Origin: Robbsia sp. KACC 23696
GTDB lineage: Bacteria > Pseudomonadota > Gammaproteobacteria > Burkholderiales > Burkholderiaceae
NCBI RefSeq assembly: GCF_039852015.1
Contig: NZ_CP156626.1
Span: 3,382,249 to 3,446,248, forward strand
Reading direction: 5' to 3'
DNA: 64,000 bases
How positions within the stretch are numbered: position 1 is the stretch's first letter; each line of letters opens with the position of its first letter. Below, one piece after another: positions 51,115-59,195 of this stretch. The notes beneath the pieces are model-generated. The model was not told the origin of the DNA. It worked only from the letters and a program-made list of their open reading frames with translations, and ran no database searches. The translations under genes were made by a program, and so were the position numbers.

Positions 51115-51464
51115 GTTCGTCGTGTCCGCTGCGCATGCACGCTTGCCCAAGCCGGACATTCGGCCAAGACGACGCGCATGCAAGAGAATCTTGTTTTTTA
51201 GCACATCCTGCGCCGTTTGCGGAAATCACGCGGCAGGAAGACGCCACTCGGCACGCTGTTATGCGCCTGTGACACTGCAGCAATTGCCTTAACATGACTG
51301 AAAGCCGTTACATTCGTCGGCGCCGTGGCCCTCTGTCGGCATCTGTTGCGTCGATGCCGCGAACGGAGCGGTGAGGCCGGGGCAGCCTGTGTGGGGTGTC
51401 TCTCGACCGCCCAGACGCTCGACCCGCGCGCACGGCGACTCTTTCTCTTTTTCACGCGAATCGC

Positions 51465-52994
51465 ATGCCCGATCAGCCGATGTCCGCGACTCACACGCCC
51501 TCTCCGACGCCGCCCGACAGCGCCGCCCAGGCCGGCCGGCACACGGGAGCGCATCCCGGCGCCGACGAGGGCACACTGATCGAAACCGATCTGCCGGCCC
51601 GCTTGGACCGGCTTCCCTGGCGGCGCTTCCATACCCTGCTCGTGTTTTCGCTCGGCATTACCTGGCTACTGGACGGCTTGGAGGTAACCTTGGCTGGTGC
51701 CGTCGCCGGTGCCTTGAAATCGCCTGGGTCGCTTCATTTCGACAATGCGGACATCGGCATCGCCAGCAGCGCCTATCTGGCCGGCGCCGTGCTTGGTGCG
51801 CTGGGCTTCGGCTGGCTGACAGACCGGCTGGGGCGACGCAAGCTGTTCTTCATCACGCTATTGCTCTACGTGGCGGCCACGCTGGCGACCGCGTGCTCGT
51901 GGAACCTGACCAGTTTCATCGTCTTCCGCTTTCTGACCGGCGCCGGGATCGGCGGCGAATACACTGCGGTCAATTCGACGATCCAGGAGTTGACGCCGGC
52001 GCGTGTGCGCGGCTGGACCGACCTCGTGATAAACGGCAGTTTCTGGCTTGGCGCGGGCCTGGGCGCCGCCGGATCGATCGTTCTGCTCGACCCGGCCTGG
52101 CTCGCCGTCGATGTCGGCTGGCGCGTCTGCTTCGGCATCGGCGGCCTGCTCGGCCTGATCATCGTCTTCTTCCGGCGCCATCTTCCGGAAAGCCCGCGCT
52201 GGCTGCTGACGCATAACCGTGAGGCCGAGGCGCGCGAGATCGTCGAGGCGATCGAAAAGGATGTCGTCGGCGGAACGCCGCATGACGACACCCCTCTGCC
52301 GAAAATCAAACTGCGACGGCGCGGCCACACCAGTCTGCGCGAAGTGGCCCACGCGCTGTTCGTGCAGCACCGCCAGCGCGCCTGGGTCGGGCTGATGTTG
52401 ATGTCGGCGCAGGCGTTTTTCTACAACGCCATTTTCTTCACCTACGCGCTGGTCCTGACCGATTTCTACGGCGTCCCGGCCGCCCACGTCGGCTGGTTCA
52501 TCCTGCCGTTCGCGCTGGGGAATTTCGCCGGCCCCGTGCTGCTAGGACGGCTGTTCGATGTCATCGGTCGACGGCCGATGATCGCGTTCACCTATGCGAT
52601 GTCCGGCATTCTGCTGACCGTATCCGGCTATCTCTTCTCGATCGGCGTGCTGGATGCGCGTACGCAGACGATTGCCTGGAGCGTCATCTTTTTCTTCGCC
52701 TCGTCGGCGGCCAGCGCGGCCTATCTGACCGTCAGTGAGACCTTTCCGCTGGAGATCCGTGCGCTTGCCATCGCCTTTTTCTACGCCGTGGGGACCGGCA
52801 TGGGCGGGATCGCCGGCCCGGCCTTGTTCGGCTGGTTGATCGATACGCACAACCGTCTCAATGTCTTCGGCGGCTATGTGTTCGGTGCCGTATGGATGAT
52901 CGCGGCGGCGGCCGTGCATCTGCGCTGGGGTATCGCGGCGGAAGGCAAGTCCCTCGAAAGCATCGCTAAACCCTTGTCGGCACAGGAAGATTGA
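51465..52994 (+). CDS. MFS transporter (sugar-porter/metabolite:H+ symporter type)
   Basis: The 509-aa membrane protein has about twelve transmembrane helices and MFS signature A, GWLTDRLGRRKLFF, between helices 2 and 3, with the second-half equivalent RLFDVIGRRPMIAF. RFLTGAGIGGEYTAVNSTIQELTPARVRGW resembles the sugar-porter/PGYRR-type motif PESPRWL seen in the central loop (HLPESPRWLLTHN). A polar N-terminal tail of about 45 residues precedes helix 1. The start is uncertain: ATG 51465 or 51480, neither with a clear ribosome-binding site. Substrate unknown; relatives take up organic acids or aromatic acids. It ends 20 bp before the leuL promoter. Confidence 0.88.
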   Translation: MPDQPMSATHTPSPTPPDSAAQAGRHTGAHPGADEGTLIETDLPARLDRLPWRRFHTLLVFSLGITWLLDGLEVTLAGAVAGALKSPGSLHFDNADIGIASSAYLAGAVLGALGFGWLTDRLGRRKLFFITLLLYVAATLATACSWNLTSFIVFRFLTGAGIGGEYTAVNSTIQELTPARVRGWTDLVINGSFWLGAGLGAAGSIVLLDPAWLAVDVGWRVCFGIGGLLGLIIVFFRRHLPESPRWLLTHNREAEAREIVEAIEKDVVGGTPHDDTPLPKIKLRRRGHTSLREVAHALFVQHRQRAWVGLMLMSAQAFFYNAIFFTYALVLTDFYGVPAAHVGWFILPFALGNFAGPVLLGRLFDVIGRRPMIAFTYAMSGILLTVSGYLFSIGVLDARTQTIAWSVIFFFASSAASAAYLTVSETFPLEIRALAIAFFYAVGTGMGGIAGPALFGWLIDTHNRLNVFGGYVFGAVWMIAAAAVHLRWGIAAEGKSLESIAKPLSAQED

Positions 52995-53013
52995 AATCGG
53001 ATGCAATTTACCC

Positions 53014-53043
53014 TTGACAAAGTGTCGCATGGTTGACGATACT
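53014..53043 (+). promoter_or_regulatory. Promoter of leuL-leuA
   Basis: A consensus -35 TTGACA (53014-53019) is followed after 18 bp by GATACT (53038-53043) as -10. Predicted initiation, 6-8 bases after the -10, falls at about 53049-53051. That coincides with the ATG of the leuL leader peptide at 53050, which would make the mRNA leaderless or nearly so. Confidence 0.7.
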
Positions 53044-53049
53044 TTACGC

Positions 53050-53130
53050 ATGTCTGCATTCAAGACCCCCCTTCTTTCCGCACTACTACTAGCCCGACTA
53101 GATCGGCTAGGCCTACTAGCGCGCATCTAA
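53050..53130 (+). CDS. leuL: Leucine leader peptide upstream of leuA
   Basis: ATG at 53050 opens a 26-codon frame ending in TAA at 53128-53130. Its sequence is rich in leucine, with nine Leu codons at positions 8, 9, 12, 13, 14, 17, 20, 22 and 23. Seven of these are CTA, a codon that neighbouring high-GC genes use rarely, and two are CTT. Such a run of rare regulatory codons upstream of the first leucine-biosynthesis gene is the hallmark of ribosome-stalling attenuation. The frame itself contains a bulged stem, CTAGCCCGA with TCGGCTAG (about 53089-53110). The -10 element ends seven bases before the ATG, leaving no room for a Shine-Dalgarno site. The peptide should have no function beyond being translated. 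Confidence 0.85.
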   Translation: MSAFKTPLLSALLLARLDRLGLLARI

Positions 53131-53445
53131 AGTCCGGTCTGTCGACGACGAAACGATCGAATCGACAACCAGCCAGTAACGACTTTAGCTGCGCCAACGC
53201 CTGACCCCTTCCGTTTTTGTATTACCGCTTTCTCTCCCCAATCGCAGTTTCGCAGTACGGTTTCACCAGTCGGCATGTTGTTTGTCAATCTGCAAGATGG
53301 CATCTCGGTCGTGCGCGCTTTACCGCACTGTGGCCCTGGATGATCGCATCGCTGGCAGATCGGAATGCGCCGAAACCGTGTTGGAGGGGAAAGCAGACAG
53401 GATGCACGAACCTCTTTCGAACACGTCTAAGCGAGCTAACCGATC
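53131..53445 (+). promoter_or_regulatory. leuA leader RNA downstream of leuL
   Basis: The 315 nt between the leuL stop and the leuA start hold no gene. CTAAAGTC (starting within the leuL stop, about 53126) pairs perfectly with GACTTTAG about 45 nt later. Nested inside are GGTCTGTCGA and TCGACAACC, giving a long two-part stem directly after the leuL stop. A TTTTTG run follows at about 53214-53219, but I see no compact GC stem directly before it. The structure could pair alternatively depending on where a ribosome stalls in leuL. Confidence 0.55.
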
Positions 53446-55167
53446 ATGTTGAACAACCCGTCCATCAAGTACCGTCCCGTAGCGCCCGTCGATATTCCCG
53501 ACCGCACCTGGCCGACGAAGACGCTGACCCGTCCGCCCATCTGGATGAGTACCGATCTGCGTGACGGCAACCAGTCGCTGTTCGAGCCGATGGACGGCGA
53601 GCGCAAGATGAAGATGTTCAAGACGCTCGTGCAGGTTGGCCTGAAGGAAATCGAAGTGGCCTTTCCGTCCGCCTCGCAGACCGATTTCGATTTCGTGCGC
53701 ACCTTGATCACCGACGGGCACATTCCCGACGACGTGACGATCGAAGTGTTGACGCAGTCGCGTGAAGACCTGATCCGCCGCACGATGGAGTCGGTGCAAG
53801 GTGCGAAGCGCGCGATCGTCCACTTGTACAACGCGACGGCACCGGCCTGGCGCAATATCGTGTTCAAGATGGACAAGGACGCCGTGAAGGCGCTGGCCTT
53901 GAAAGGCACGAGGATGATTCGCGAAATCGCGGATCAGCATCCGGAGACGGAATGGACCTTCCAATACAGCCCGGAATGCTTCACCGCGACCGAACTCGAT
54001 TTCGCCAAGGAAATCTGTAACGCGGTGACCGAGGCGTGGGGCCCGACGCCGGAAAAGAAGATGATCATCAACCTCCCGGCAACGGTCGAGGTGGCGACGC
54101 CAAATCACTACGCGGATCAGGTCGAGTGGATGCACCGCAACCTCGCGCGTCGCGACAGCGTCTTGATCAGCGTGCACCCGCATAACGACCGCGGCACGGC
54201 GATCGCCGCGGCCGAGTTGGCCGTACTCGCCGGCGCGGATCGGATTGAAGGTTGCCTGTTCGGCAATGGCGAGCGTACCGGCAATGTCGACCTGGTGACC
54301 CTGGCCCTGAATCTGTACTCGCAGGGCGTGCATCCCGGCCTCGACTTTTCGCAGATCAACGATGTCGCGCGCGTCGTGGAGGAATGCAATCAGTTGCCGA
54401 TTCACCCGCGTCACCCCTACGTCGGCGACCTGGTCTTCACCGCATTCTCCGGCTCGCACCAGGATGCGATCAAAAAGGGCTTTGAAGTACAGAAAGCGGA
54501 CAGCCTGTGGGAAGTGCCGTACTTGCCGATCGATCCGAGCGATGTCGGCCGCACCTACGATTCGGTCATCCGCGTGAACAGTCAGTCCGGCAAGGGCGGT
54601 ATCGCCTACCTGCTGGAAAACCGCTATGGCCTGGCCATGCCGCGTCGTTTGCAGGTGGAATTCAGCAGTGCGGTCCAGAAGATCACCGACGCGAACGGCA
54701 GCGAAGTCACCGCGGAAAACCTGTGGGAAGCGTTCCAGCAGGAATACATCCGCGTGACGACGCCGATCGAATATGTGAAGCATCATCTGGACGATCAGGG
54801 CGAGCAGGAAACCATTACGCTGACGGTCAAGATCGCCGGTGAGACGCATGTGCTGAATGGCGCAGGTAACGGTCCGCTGGACGCCTTGATGCACGCATTG
54901 CAAACGCCGGTCCGGATTCAACACTATGAAGAGCGTGCCACCGGTCAGGGCGCGGATGCCACGGCCGTCGCGTTCGCCGAAATGACCTGCGACGGCGTGC
55001 CGGGCAGCGTCTTCGGTGTCGGCATCAACGTGAACCTGACCACGGCGTCGATCCGCTCCGCGATCAGCGGCATCAACCGCACCTATGCGCGCGCCGATGA
55101 TGCCGTTCGCGCAACGTTCTTTGCCGCCCTTGCAAAGAACAAGGCAGCCGCCGCCGTCACCGCCTGA
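53446..55167 (+). CDS. leuA: 2-isopropylmalate synthase (type 2 LeuA)
   Basis: LeuA condenses 2-oxoisovalerate with acetyl-CoA, the first committed step of leucine synthesis, and is feedback-inhibited by leucine. The 573-aa protein starts [12 protein letters not shown] and has the DRE-TIM metallolyase motifs [12 protein letters not shown] (catalytic Arg/Asp, divalent metal) and [29 protein letters not shown] (metal His pair). [19 protein letters not shown] follows the first motif. The C-terminal allosteric leucine-binding domain (about residues 440-573) is present. This is the long form found in Burkholderiales and actinobacteria. It lies 315 bp downstream of the leuL leader ORF, whose nine Leu codons suggest control by leucyl-tRNA. 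Confidence 0.98.
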   Translation: MLNNPSIKYRPVAPVDIPDRTWPTKTLTRPPIWMSTDLRDGNQSLFEPMDGERKMKMFKTLVQVGLKEIEVAFPSASQTDFDFVRTLITDGHIPDDVTIEVLTQSREDLIRRTMESVQGAKRAIVHLYNATAPAWRNIVFKMDKDAVKALALKGTRMIREIADQHPETEWTFQYSPECFTATELDFAKEICNAVTEAWGPTPEKKMIINLPATVEVATPNHYADQVEWMHRNLARRDSVLISVHPHNDRGTAIAAAELAVLAGADRIEGCLFGNGERTGNVDLVTLALNLYSQGVHPGLDFSQINDVARVVEECNQLPIHPRHPYVGDLVFTAFSGSHQDAIKKGFEVQKADSLWEVPYLPIDPSDVGRTYDSVIRVNSQSGKGGIAYLLENRYGLAMPRRLQVEFSSAVQKITDANGSEVTAENLWEAFQQEYIRVTTPIEYVKHHLDDQGEQETITLTVKIAGETHVLNGAGNGPLDALMHALQTPVRIQHYEERATGQGADATAVAFAEMTCDGVPGSVFGVGINVNLTTASIRSAISGINRTYARADDAVRATFFAALAKNKAAAAVTA

Positions 55168-55429
55168 TTCGATCACGCATCGGCAAAATCTTGGTTTTAC
55201 CCTGAATGACGGTGCGGACGATATCGTCGTCCGGCCGATCCGGCCATCCGCGCGTGCAGAATACGGCGGACCGTATGCGACATCTCAACACGGCGTCAGG
55301 AGCGCCTGTCGGCGGCATGCCTTATCGAGGCCATGCCCTTCATCGGACCGGAGGTTTCCCCGCGATGCCCTGCCCTGTAGAGGCCGCCGAGTGATCGGCG
55401 CCGACGGGCAACGGCGTCGCATTTTTCGT

Positions 55430-55942
55430 TTACAGCGAAGCGGCGACACGCGCCGCGGTATCGTAGATACCGGACACATTGCGCAGTAATTGCGCCGCCT
55501 CGCTGATCTGTTGATTGGTCAGCCCCGACTCGGGCAACGTCGACATCAGGCACGTCTCGCGGATACCGCGGTATTTCGCGCACAGCTCCCGCCCTTCCTC
55601 GGTGGTGGAGAACAACACCTCCTTGCCACTCTTCTCCGTCGTCACGTAGCCGCGACTCACCAGCTTTTTCAAGCTGTAGCTCGCCACATGCGTATCTTCG
55701 ATGTTCAGGACGAAGCAAATGTCCGCCAGCTTCTTCTTGCGCTCGCGATGATTCACATGGTGCAGCAGCGAGACCTCCAGCGCGGTCATATCGTCGACAC
55801 CGGCTGCAGCCATGCAGCGCGACATCCACTTATTGAACGCGTTGCTCGTCATGATCAGCCCGTATTCGAGTTCCGATAATTCGGCGCTGACCGGCGACAG
55901 CAAGTGCACCGAGGAAACGATGGGCGTATTCGAGTTGGGCAT
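55430..55942 (-). CDS. MarR-type winged-helix regulator, divergent from the pxp genes
   Basis: The 170-aa protein has a MarR-like fold: a helical lead (SAELSELEYGLIMTSNAFNKWMSRCMAAAG), the winged helix KKKLADICFVLNIEDTHVASYSLKKLVSRGYVTTEKSGKEVLFSTTEEGREL (about residues 70-120) and C-terminal helices for dimerisation. It matches the winged-helix regulators commonly found beside 5-oxoprolinase (pxp/kip) genes. The divergent position, 236 bp from pxpB, and the GACATTTTATTGTC dyad in the spacer point to control of pxpBCA and of itself. The effector may be 5-oxoproline or a related amide; this is inference. Confidence 0.85.
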   Translation of the reverse strand: MPNSNTPIVSSVHLLSPVSAELSELEYGLIMTSNAFNKWMSRCMAAAGVDDMTALEVSLLHHVNHRERKKKLADICFVLNIEDTHVASYSLKKLVSRGYVTTEKSGKEVLFSTTEEGRELCAKYRGIRETCLMSTLPESGLTNQQISEAAQLLRNVSGIYDTAARVAASL

Positions 55943-56178
55943 ATGCGCTCAGCAAAAAAAGAGGTGGAACGTCCATCAGGGCAGACCCGGATGTCACCAA
56001 AAAAACACCAATACGGGGCGATATCGATAGGATACACCGAGTCAAAAACGCAAAAACAAAGATAATTTATCGACATTTTATTGTCATTGTAGAATTACTC
56101 CATCGATAACCTCGTTGCGTCCTTGCGGGAGGCTGTTCCAGTCCGCGAGCCGCACATAGCCAGCCCCAGCCCTGCCCC
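55943..56178. promoter_or_regulatory. Regulator-pxpB divergent control region
   Basis: The 236-bp spacer is AT-rich compared with its surroundings, especially at 56041-56100. It contains a perfect spaced dyad GACA-TTTTAT-TGTC at 56072-56085, a likely operator of the divergent winged-helix regulator. I could not assign a definite -35/-10 pair. Confidence 0.6.
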
Positions 56179-56835
56179 ATGTCCGATCATCGAATTCAGT
56201 GGTTCGGCGACAGTGCGCTTGTCCTCGACTGTCCGCCGCCCGCCTCGCTTGCGTGTCAGAAGCGCATTTGGGCGCTCGCCCTCGCCGCACGCCGCTGGGA
56301 TCACGTCATCGACGTGGTGCCGGGCATGAATAACCTGACACTCGTCTTCGATCCGTTGCGGGCCGACCCGCACGCGCTGCAGGCGCAACTGCTGGCGGCT
56401 TGGCAAGCGCCCACCGCCGATACGATGACCGAATCCCGGGTGATCGAGATCCCGGTGCATTACGGCGGCACGGCGGGTCCCGACCTCGCGGAAATAGCAG
56501 ACGCCAAGGGCATGTCCGCCGACGCCTTCGCGCGGCGGCACGCGGCCGGCCTCTACACCGTCTACTTCCTGGGCTTTCAAGCCGGCTTCTCCTACCTGGG
56601 CGGCTTGGATGCCGCCTTGCACACGCCGCGCCGCGCGGAGCCGCGCATGAAGGTCCCGGCAGGATCGGTCGCGATCGGCGGCGAGCAGACCGGCATCTAT
56701 CCGAGCGAATCGCCGGGCGGCTGGAACCTGATCGGCCATTCCGATGTCGTGTTGTTCGATCCGACCCGTGAACCGTCGAGCCTGATGCAGCCCGGCGACC
56801 AGATTCGTTTCACCTTAGCGAGCGTGACGGCATGA
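56179..56835 (+). CDS. pxpB: 5-oxoprolinase subunit B
   Basis: PxpB works with PxpA and PxpC to hydrolyse 5-oxoproline (pyroglutamate) to glutamate using ATP. The 218-aa protein carries the KipI/PxpB signature: IEIPVHYGGTAGPDLAEIA, YTVYFLGFQAGFSYLGGLDAALHTPRRAEPRMKVPAGSVAIGGEQTGIYPSESPGGWNLIGHS. Length is standard. ATG 56179 is the family start. It overlaps pxpC by 4 bp (ATGA) and lies first in pxpBCA, a gene order common in proteobacteria. Confidence 0.96.
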   Translation: MSDHRIQWFGDSALVLDCPPPASLACQKRIWALALAARRWDHVIDVVPGMNNLTLVFDPLRADPHALQAQLLAAWQAPTADTMTESRVIEIPVHYGGTAGPDLAEIADAKGMSADAFARRHAAGLYTVYFLGFQAGFSYLGGLDAALHTPRRAEPRMKVPAGSVAIGGEQTGIYPSESPGGWNLIGHSDVVLFDPTREPSSLMQPGDQIRFTLASVTA

Positions 56836-58193
56836 TCGAGATTCTTAAAGCGGGATTGTTGAGCTCGGTCCAAGACCTGGGGCGCACCGGCTCGCGGCAT
56901 TTGGGCGTGATCAGTGCGGGCGCGCTCGATCAACTGGCTCTGCGCGTCGCAAACCGCCTGGTCGGCAATGACGACGATGCAGCGGCGATCGAAATCACCG
57001 TCGGCCTGCCCTTCAGCGTGACGTTCCACCGGGCGGCCCGTATCGCGCTGACGGGCGCCGACTGCGGCGCCACGCTCGACGGCACGCCGATTCACGCGTG
57101 GTGGAGCGTGCCTGTCGCGGCAGGGCAGACATTGTCGTTACAGACCTCGACACAAGCGATGCGCGCCTATCTGGCGGTCGCCGGCGGTCTGGATGTGCCC
57201 GCCTTGCTGGGCTCGCGCAGTACCGATCTGAAATCCGTATTCGGTGGCGCCGAAGGCCGCGCGCTGGCCGAAGGCGACAAGCTGTCGATCGGCGAGGTCG
57301 CGACGTCCAGCGACGTCATGGCAACGCTGTCCGCCCGACCCGCATTCGGCGTGAAGTCACCGGCGTGGTGCCGCCTCGCCTATGCGGGCGCCTTACCCCC
57401 GGCCAACAGCGACGCCAAGACCGCGCGCGGCAACGGCGCCGAGCCGATGGTCGTCCGCGTGATCCGATCGAGCGAATACGCGATGTTCGACACGGCGGCG
57501 CAGCACGCCTTGTGGCAAGCCGAATGGACCATCACACCGAATAGCAATCGGATGGGATATCGGCTGTCGGGGCCGACATTGGCACGCACGGCCGAAGCGA
57601 CCGGGATCGACCTCCTGTCGCACGCGGTGCTGCCAGGGACGATCCAGGTGCCGCCGAACGGACAGCCGATTTTGCTGATGGGCGATGCGCAAACGGCCGG
57701 CGGCTATCCGAAGATCGGCGCCGTCATCACCGCCGACCTCTGGCTCCTTGCGCAGGCGCGCCTGAATACGACGATCCGATTCGTGGAATGCACGCGGGAA
57801 GACGCGCTGGAAGCGCAACGTGCCGTGCTGCGCTATCTGTCGCAAGTCGATATCGCGATCGCCCAACGTCCGGTGCAACGCGAAACCAAACGCGCGCCGG
57901 TCGTGGCAGCGCAGCCGCCCGCCGCCGTGAAGACGGCGACGCCATCGCCCAGCCTGACGCCGACGGTCGCGGCAGCCGCCCCTTCGAATCCCACAGCCGA
58001 CAGCGCGGCAAAGCCGATGAAAACCGGCGGCAAGGACAAGAAAGATAAAAAGGGCGCGGACGCACTGCCGCCGCCCGATGCGCCGGCGCTCGGCAATATT
58101 GGCGAGCGGATCATGGCGTTATCGGACGACGATGCCGAATTGCCCCTGTCGGAACTGGTATCGACGCTGTTGTCCGGCGTGCTCCACGAGTAA
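56832..58193 (+). CDS. pxpC: 5-oxoprolinase subunit C with long C-terminal extension
   Basis: PxpC (KipA family, cyclophilin-like fold) forms the 5-oxoprolinase complex with PxpA and PxpB. Residues 1-348 match the family: [57 protein letters not shown] and [13 protein letters not shown]. Residues 349-453 are added: a Pro/Ala/Thr-rich stretch, a Lys-rich KDKKDKKG, then a short acidic, helical end ([31 protein letters not shown]). The family is usually about 310-340 aa. The tail may come from read-through of an ancestral stop or be a real docking segment. It overlaps pxpB by 4 bp; pxpA follows after 124 bp. Confidence 0.92.
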   Translation: MIEILKAGLLSSVQDLGRTGSRHLGVISAGALDQLALRVANRLVGNDDDAAAIEITVGLPFSVTFHRAARIALTGADCGATLDGTPIHAWWSVPVAAGQTLSLQTSTQAMRAYLAVAGGLDVPALLGSRSTDLKSVFGGAEGRALAEGDKLSIGEVATSSDVMATLSARPAFGVKSPAWCRLAYAGALPPANSDAKTARGNGAEPMVVRVIRSSEYAMFDTAAQHALWQAEWTITPNSNRMGYRLSGPTLARTAEATGIDLLSHAVLPGTIQVPPNGQPILLMGDAQTAGGYPKIGAVITADLWLLAQARLNTTIRFVECTREDALEAQRAVLRYLSQVDIAIAQRPVQRETKRAPVVAAQPPAAVKTATPSPSLTPTVAAAAPSNPTADSAAKPMKTGGKDKKDKKGADALPPPDAPALGNIGERIMALSDDDAELPLSELVSTLLSGVLHE

Positions 58194-58317
58194 GTCCTCG
58201 CACGATGCCGCGTCGCGCGCCCATTGCCGAAGGGCGACGCGGCATCCACGCCAGGTCTCAGTCTGCCGCGTCGTAACGGCCTTTCACGCGGCGTCTCCTC
58301 TCATTTTGAGTTCGACC

Positions 58318-59064
58318 ATGAATACCGAATTGACTATCGACTTGAACGCGGACCTCGGAGAAGGTTGCGACAACGACGAAGCATTGCTGGCGCTCGTCAG
58401 CTCCGCCAATATCGCATGCGGCGGACATGCCGGCGATGCCGATACGATGCGTGCGTGTGCCCGGTGGGCCGTCGCCAAAGGCGTCTCGATCGGCGCCCAT
58501 CCCAGCTTTGCGGACCGCGCGAACTTCGGGCGTACCGAAATGGCGCAGATCCCGACCGATCTGCGGGAATCGCTGCTGGAACAACTGCAAACGCTGCGCG
58601 GGATCGTCCACGAAGAAGGCGGCAAGATCGTGCACGTGAAGCCGCACGGTGCGCTTTACAACCAGGCCGCACGCGATCCGGAACTGGCTCGCCTAGTCGT
58701 CTCGACCATCCGCGAGTTCGATCCGAACGTCGTCATCGTCGGTCTGGCCGGTGGTGCGCTGGTCGCCGCGGCACGGGAAGCCGGCATGCGTACGACCGAG
58801 GAAGCCTTCGCGGACCGCGGCTATCAATCCAACGGCGCGCTGGTTCCGCGGGGCACACCCGGGGCATTGATCGAAGACGAGGACACGATGATCACGCGCA
58901 TCCTCGACATGATCGTCAACCGACGCGTCCAGTCAATCGATGGTCAGTGGTGCGATTTGAACGCGGAAACGCTCTGTCTGCATGGTGACGGGGCGCATGC
59001 GGTGGCGTTCGCACAGCGCATCCGCAAGGCGCTGGACGCGCAGCAGATCAAAGTGGCCGCTTAA
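58318..59064 (+). CDS. pxpA: 5-oxoprolinase subunit A (LamB/YcsF family)
   Basis: PxpA is the catalytic-core LamB/YcsF subunit of 5-oxoprolinase. The 248-aa protein starts [38 protein letters not shown], with metal-binding Asp/Glu/His residues of the family. It continues with [46 protein letters not shown] and [11 protein letters not shown]. Length is standard. ATG 58318 is preceded by no strong ribosome-binding site but fits the family exactly; the long frame from 58078 lies within pxpC. It is the last pxp gene, converging with a Kef-type antiporter. Confidence 0.97.
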   Translation: MNTELTIDLNADLGEGCDNDEALLALVSSANIACGGHAGDADTMRACARWAVAKGVSIGAHPSFADRANFGRTEMAQIPTDLRESLLEQLQTLRGIVHEEGGKIVHVKPHGALYNQAARDPELARLVVSTIREFDPNVVIVGLAGGALVAAAREAGMRTTEEAFADRGYQSNGALVPRGTPGALIEDEDTMITRILDMIVNRRVQSIDGQWCDLNAETLCLHGDGAHAVAFAQRIRKALDAQQIKVAA

Positions 59065-59116
59065 GAAATCCTGCCGTCCCGGGTGCGGAAGCGCTTGGGA
59101 TGCATGCGCAGCGGCT

Positions 59117-59146
59117 TGCGTGTGCGCGTGTGTGCGTGTGTGCGTG
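59117..59146. repeat. Alternating TG/CG dinucleotide run (Z-DNA prone)
   Basis: Thirty bases alternate strictly pyrimidine-purine (TG and CG steps), just before the convergent end of the antiporter gene and 50 bp after pxpA. Such sequence can adopt Z-DNA under negative supercoiling, and it could be a replication-slippage site. Confidence 0.7.
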
Positions 59147-59195
59147 ACACGCCCCGGCCGATCGGCCGCGAGGCACGCCGCGAATCGATACAGCT

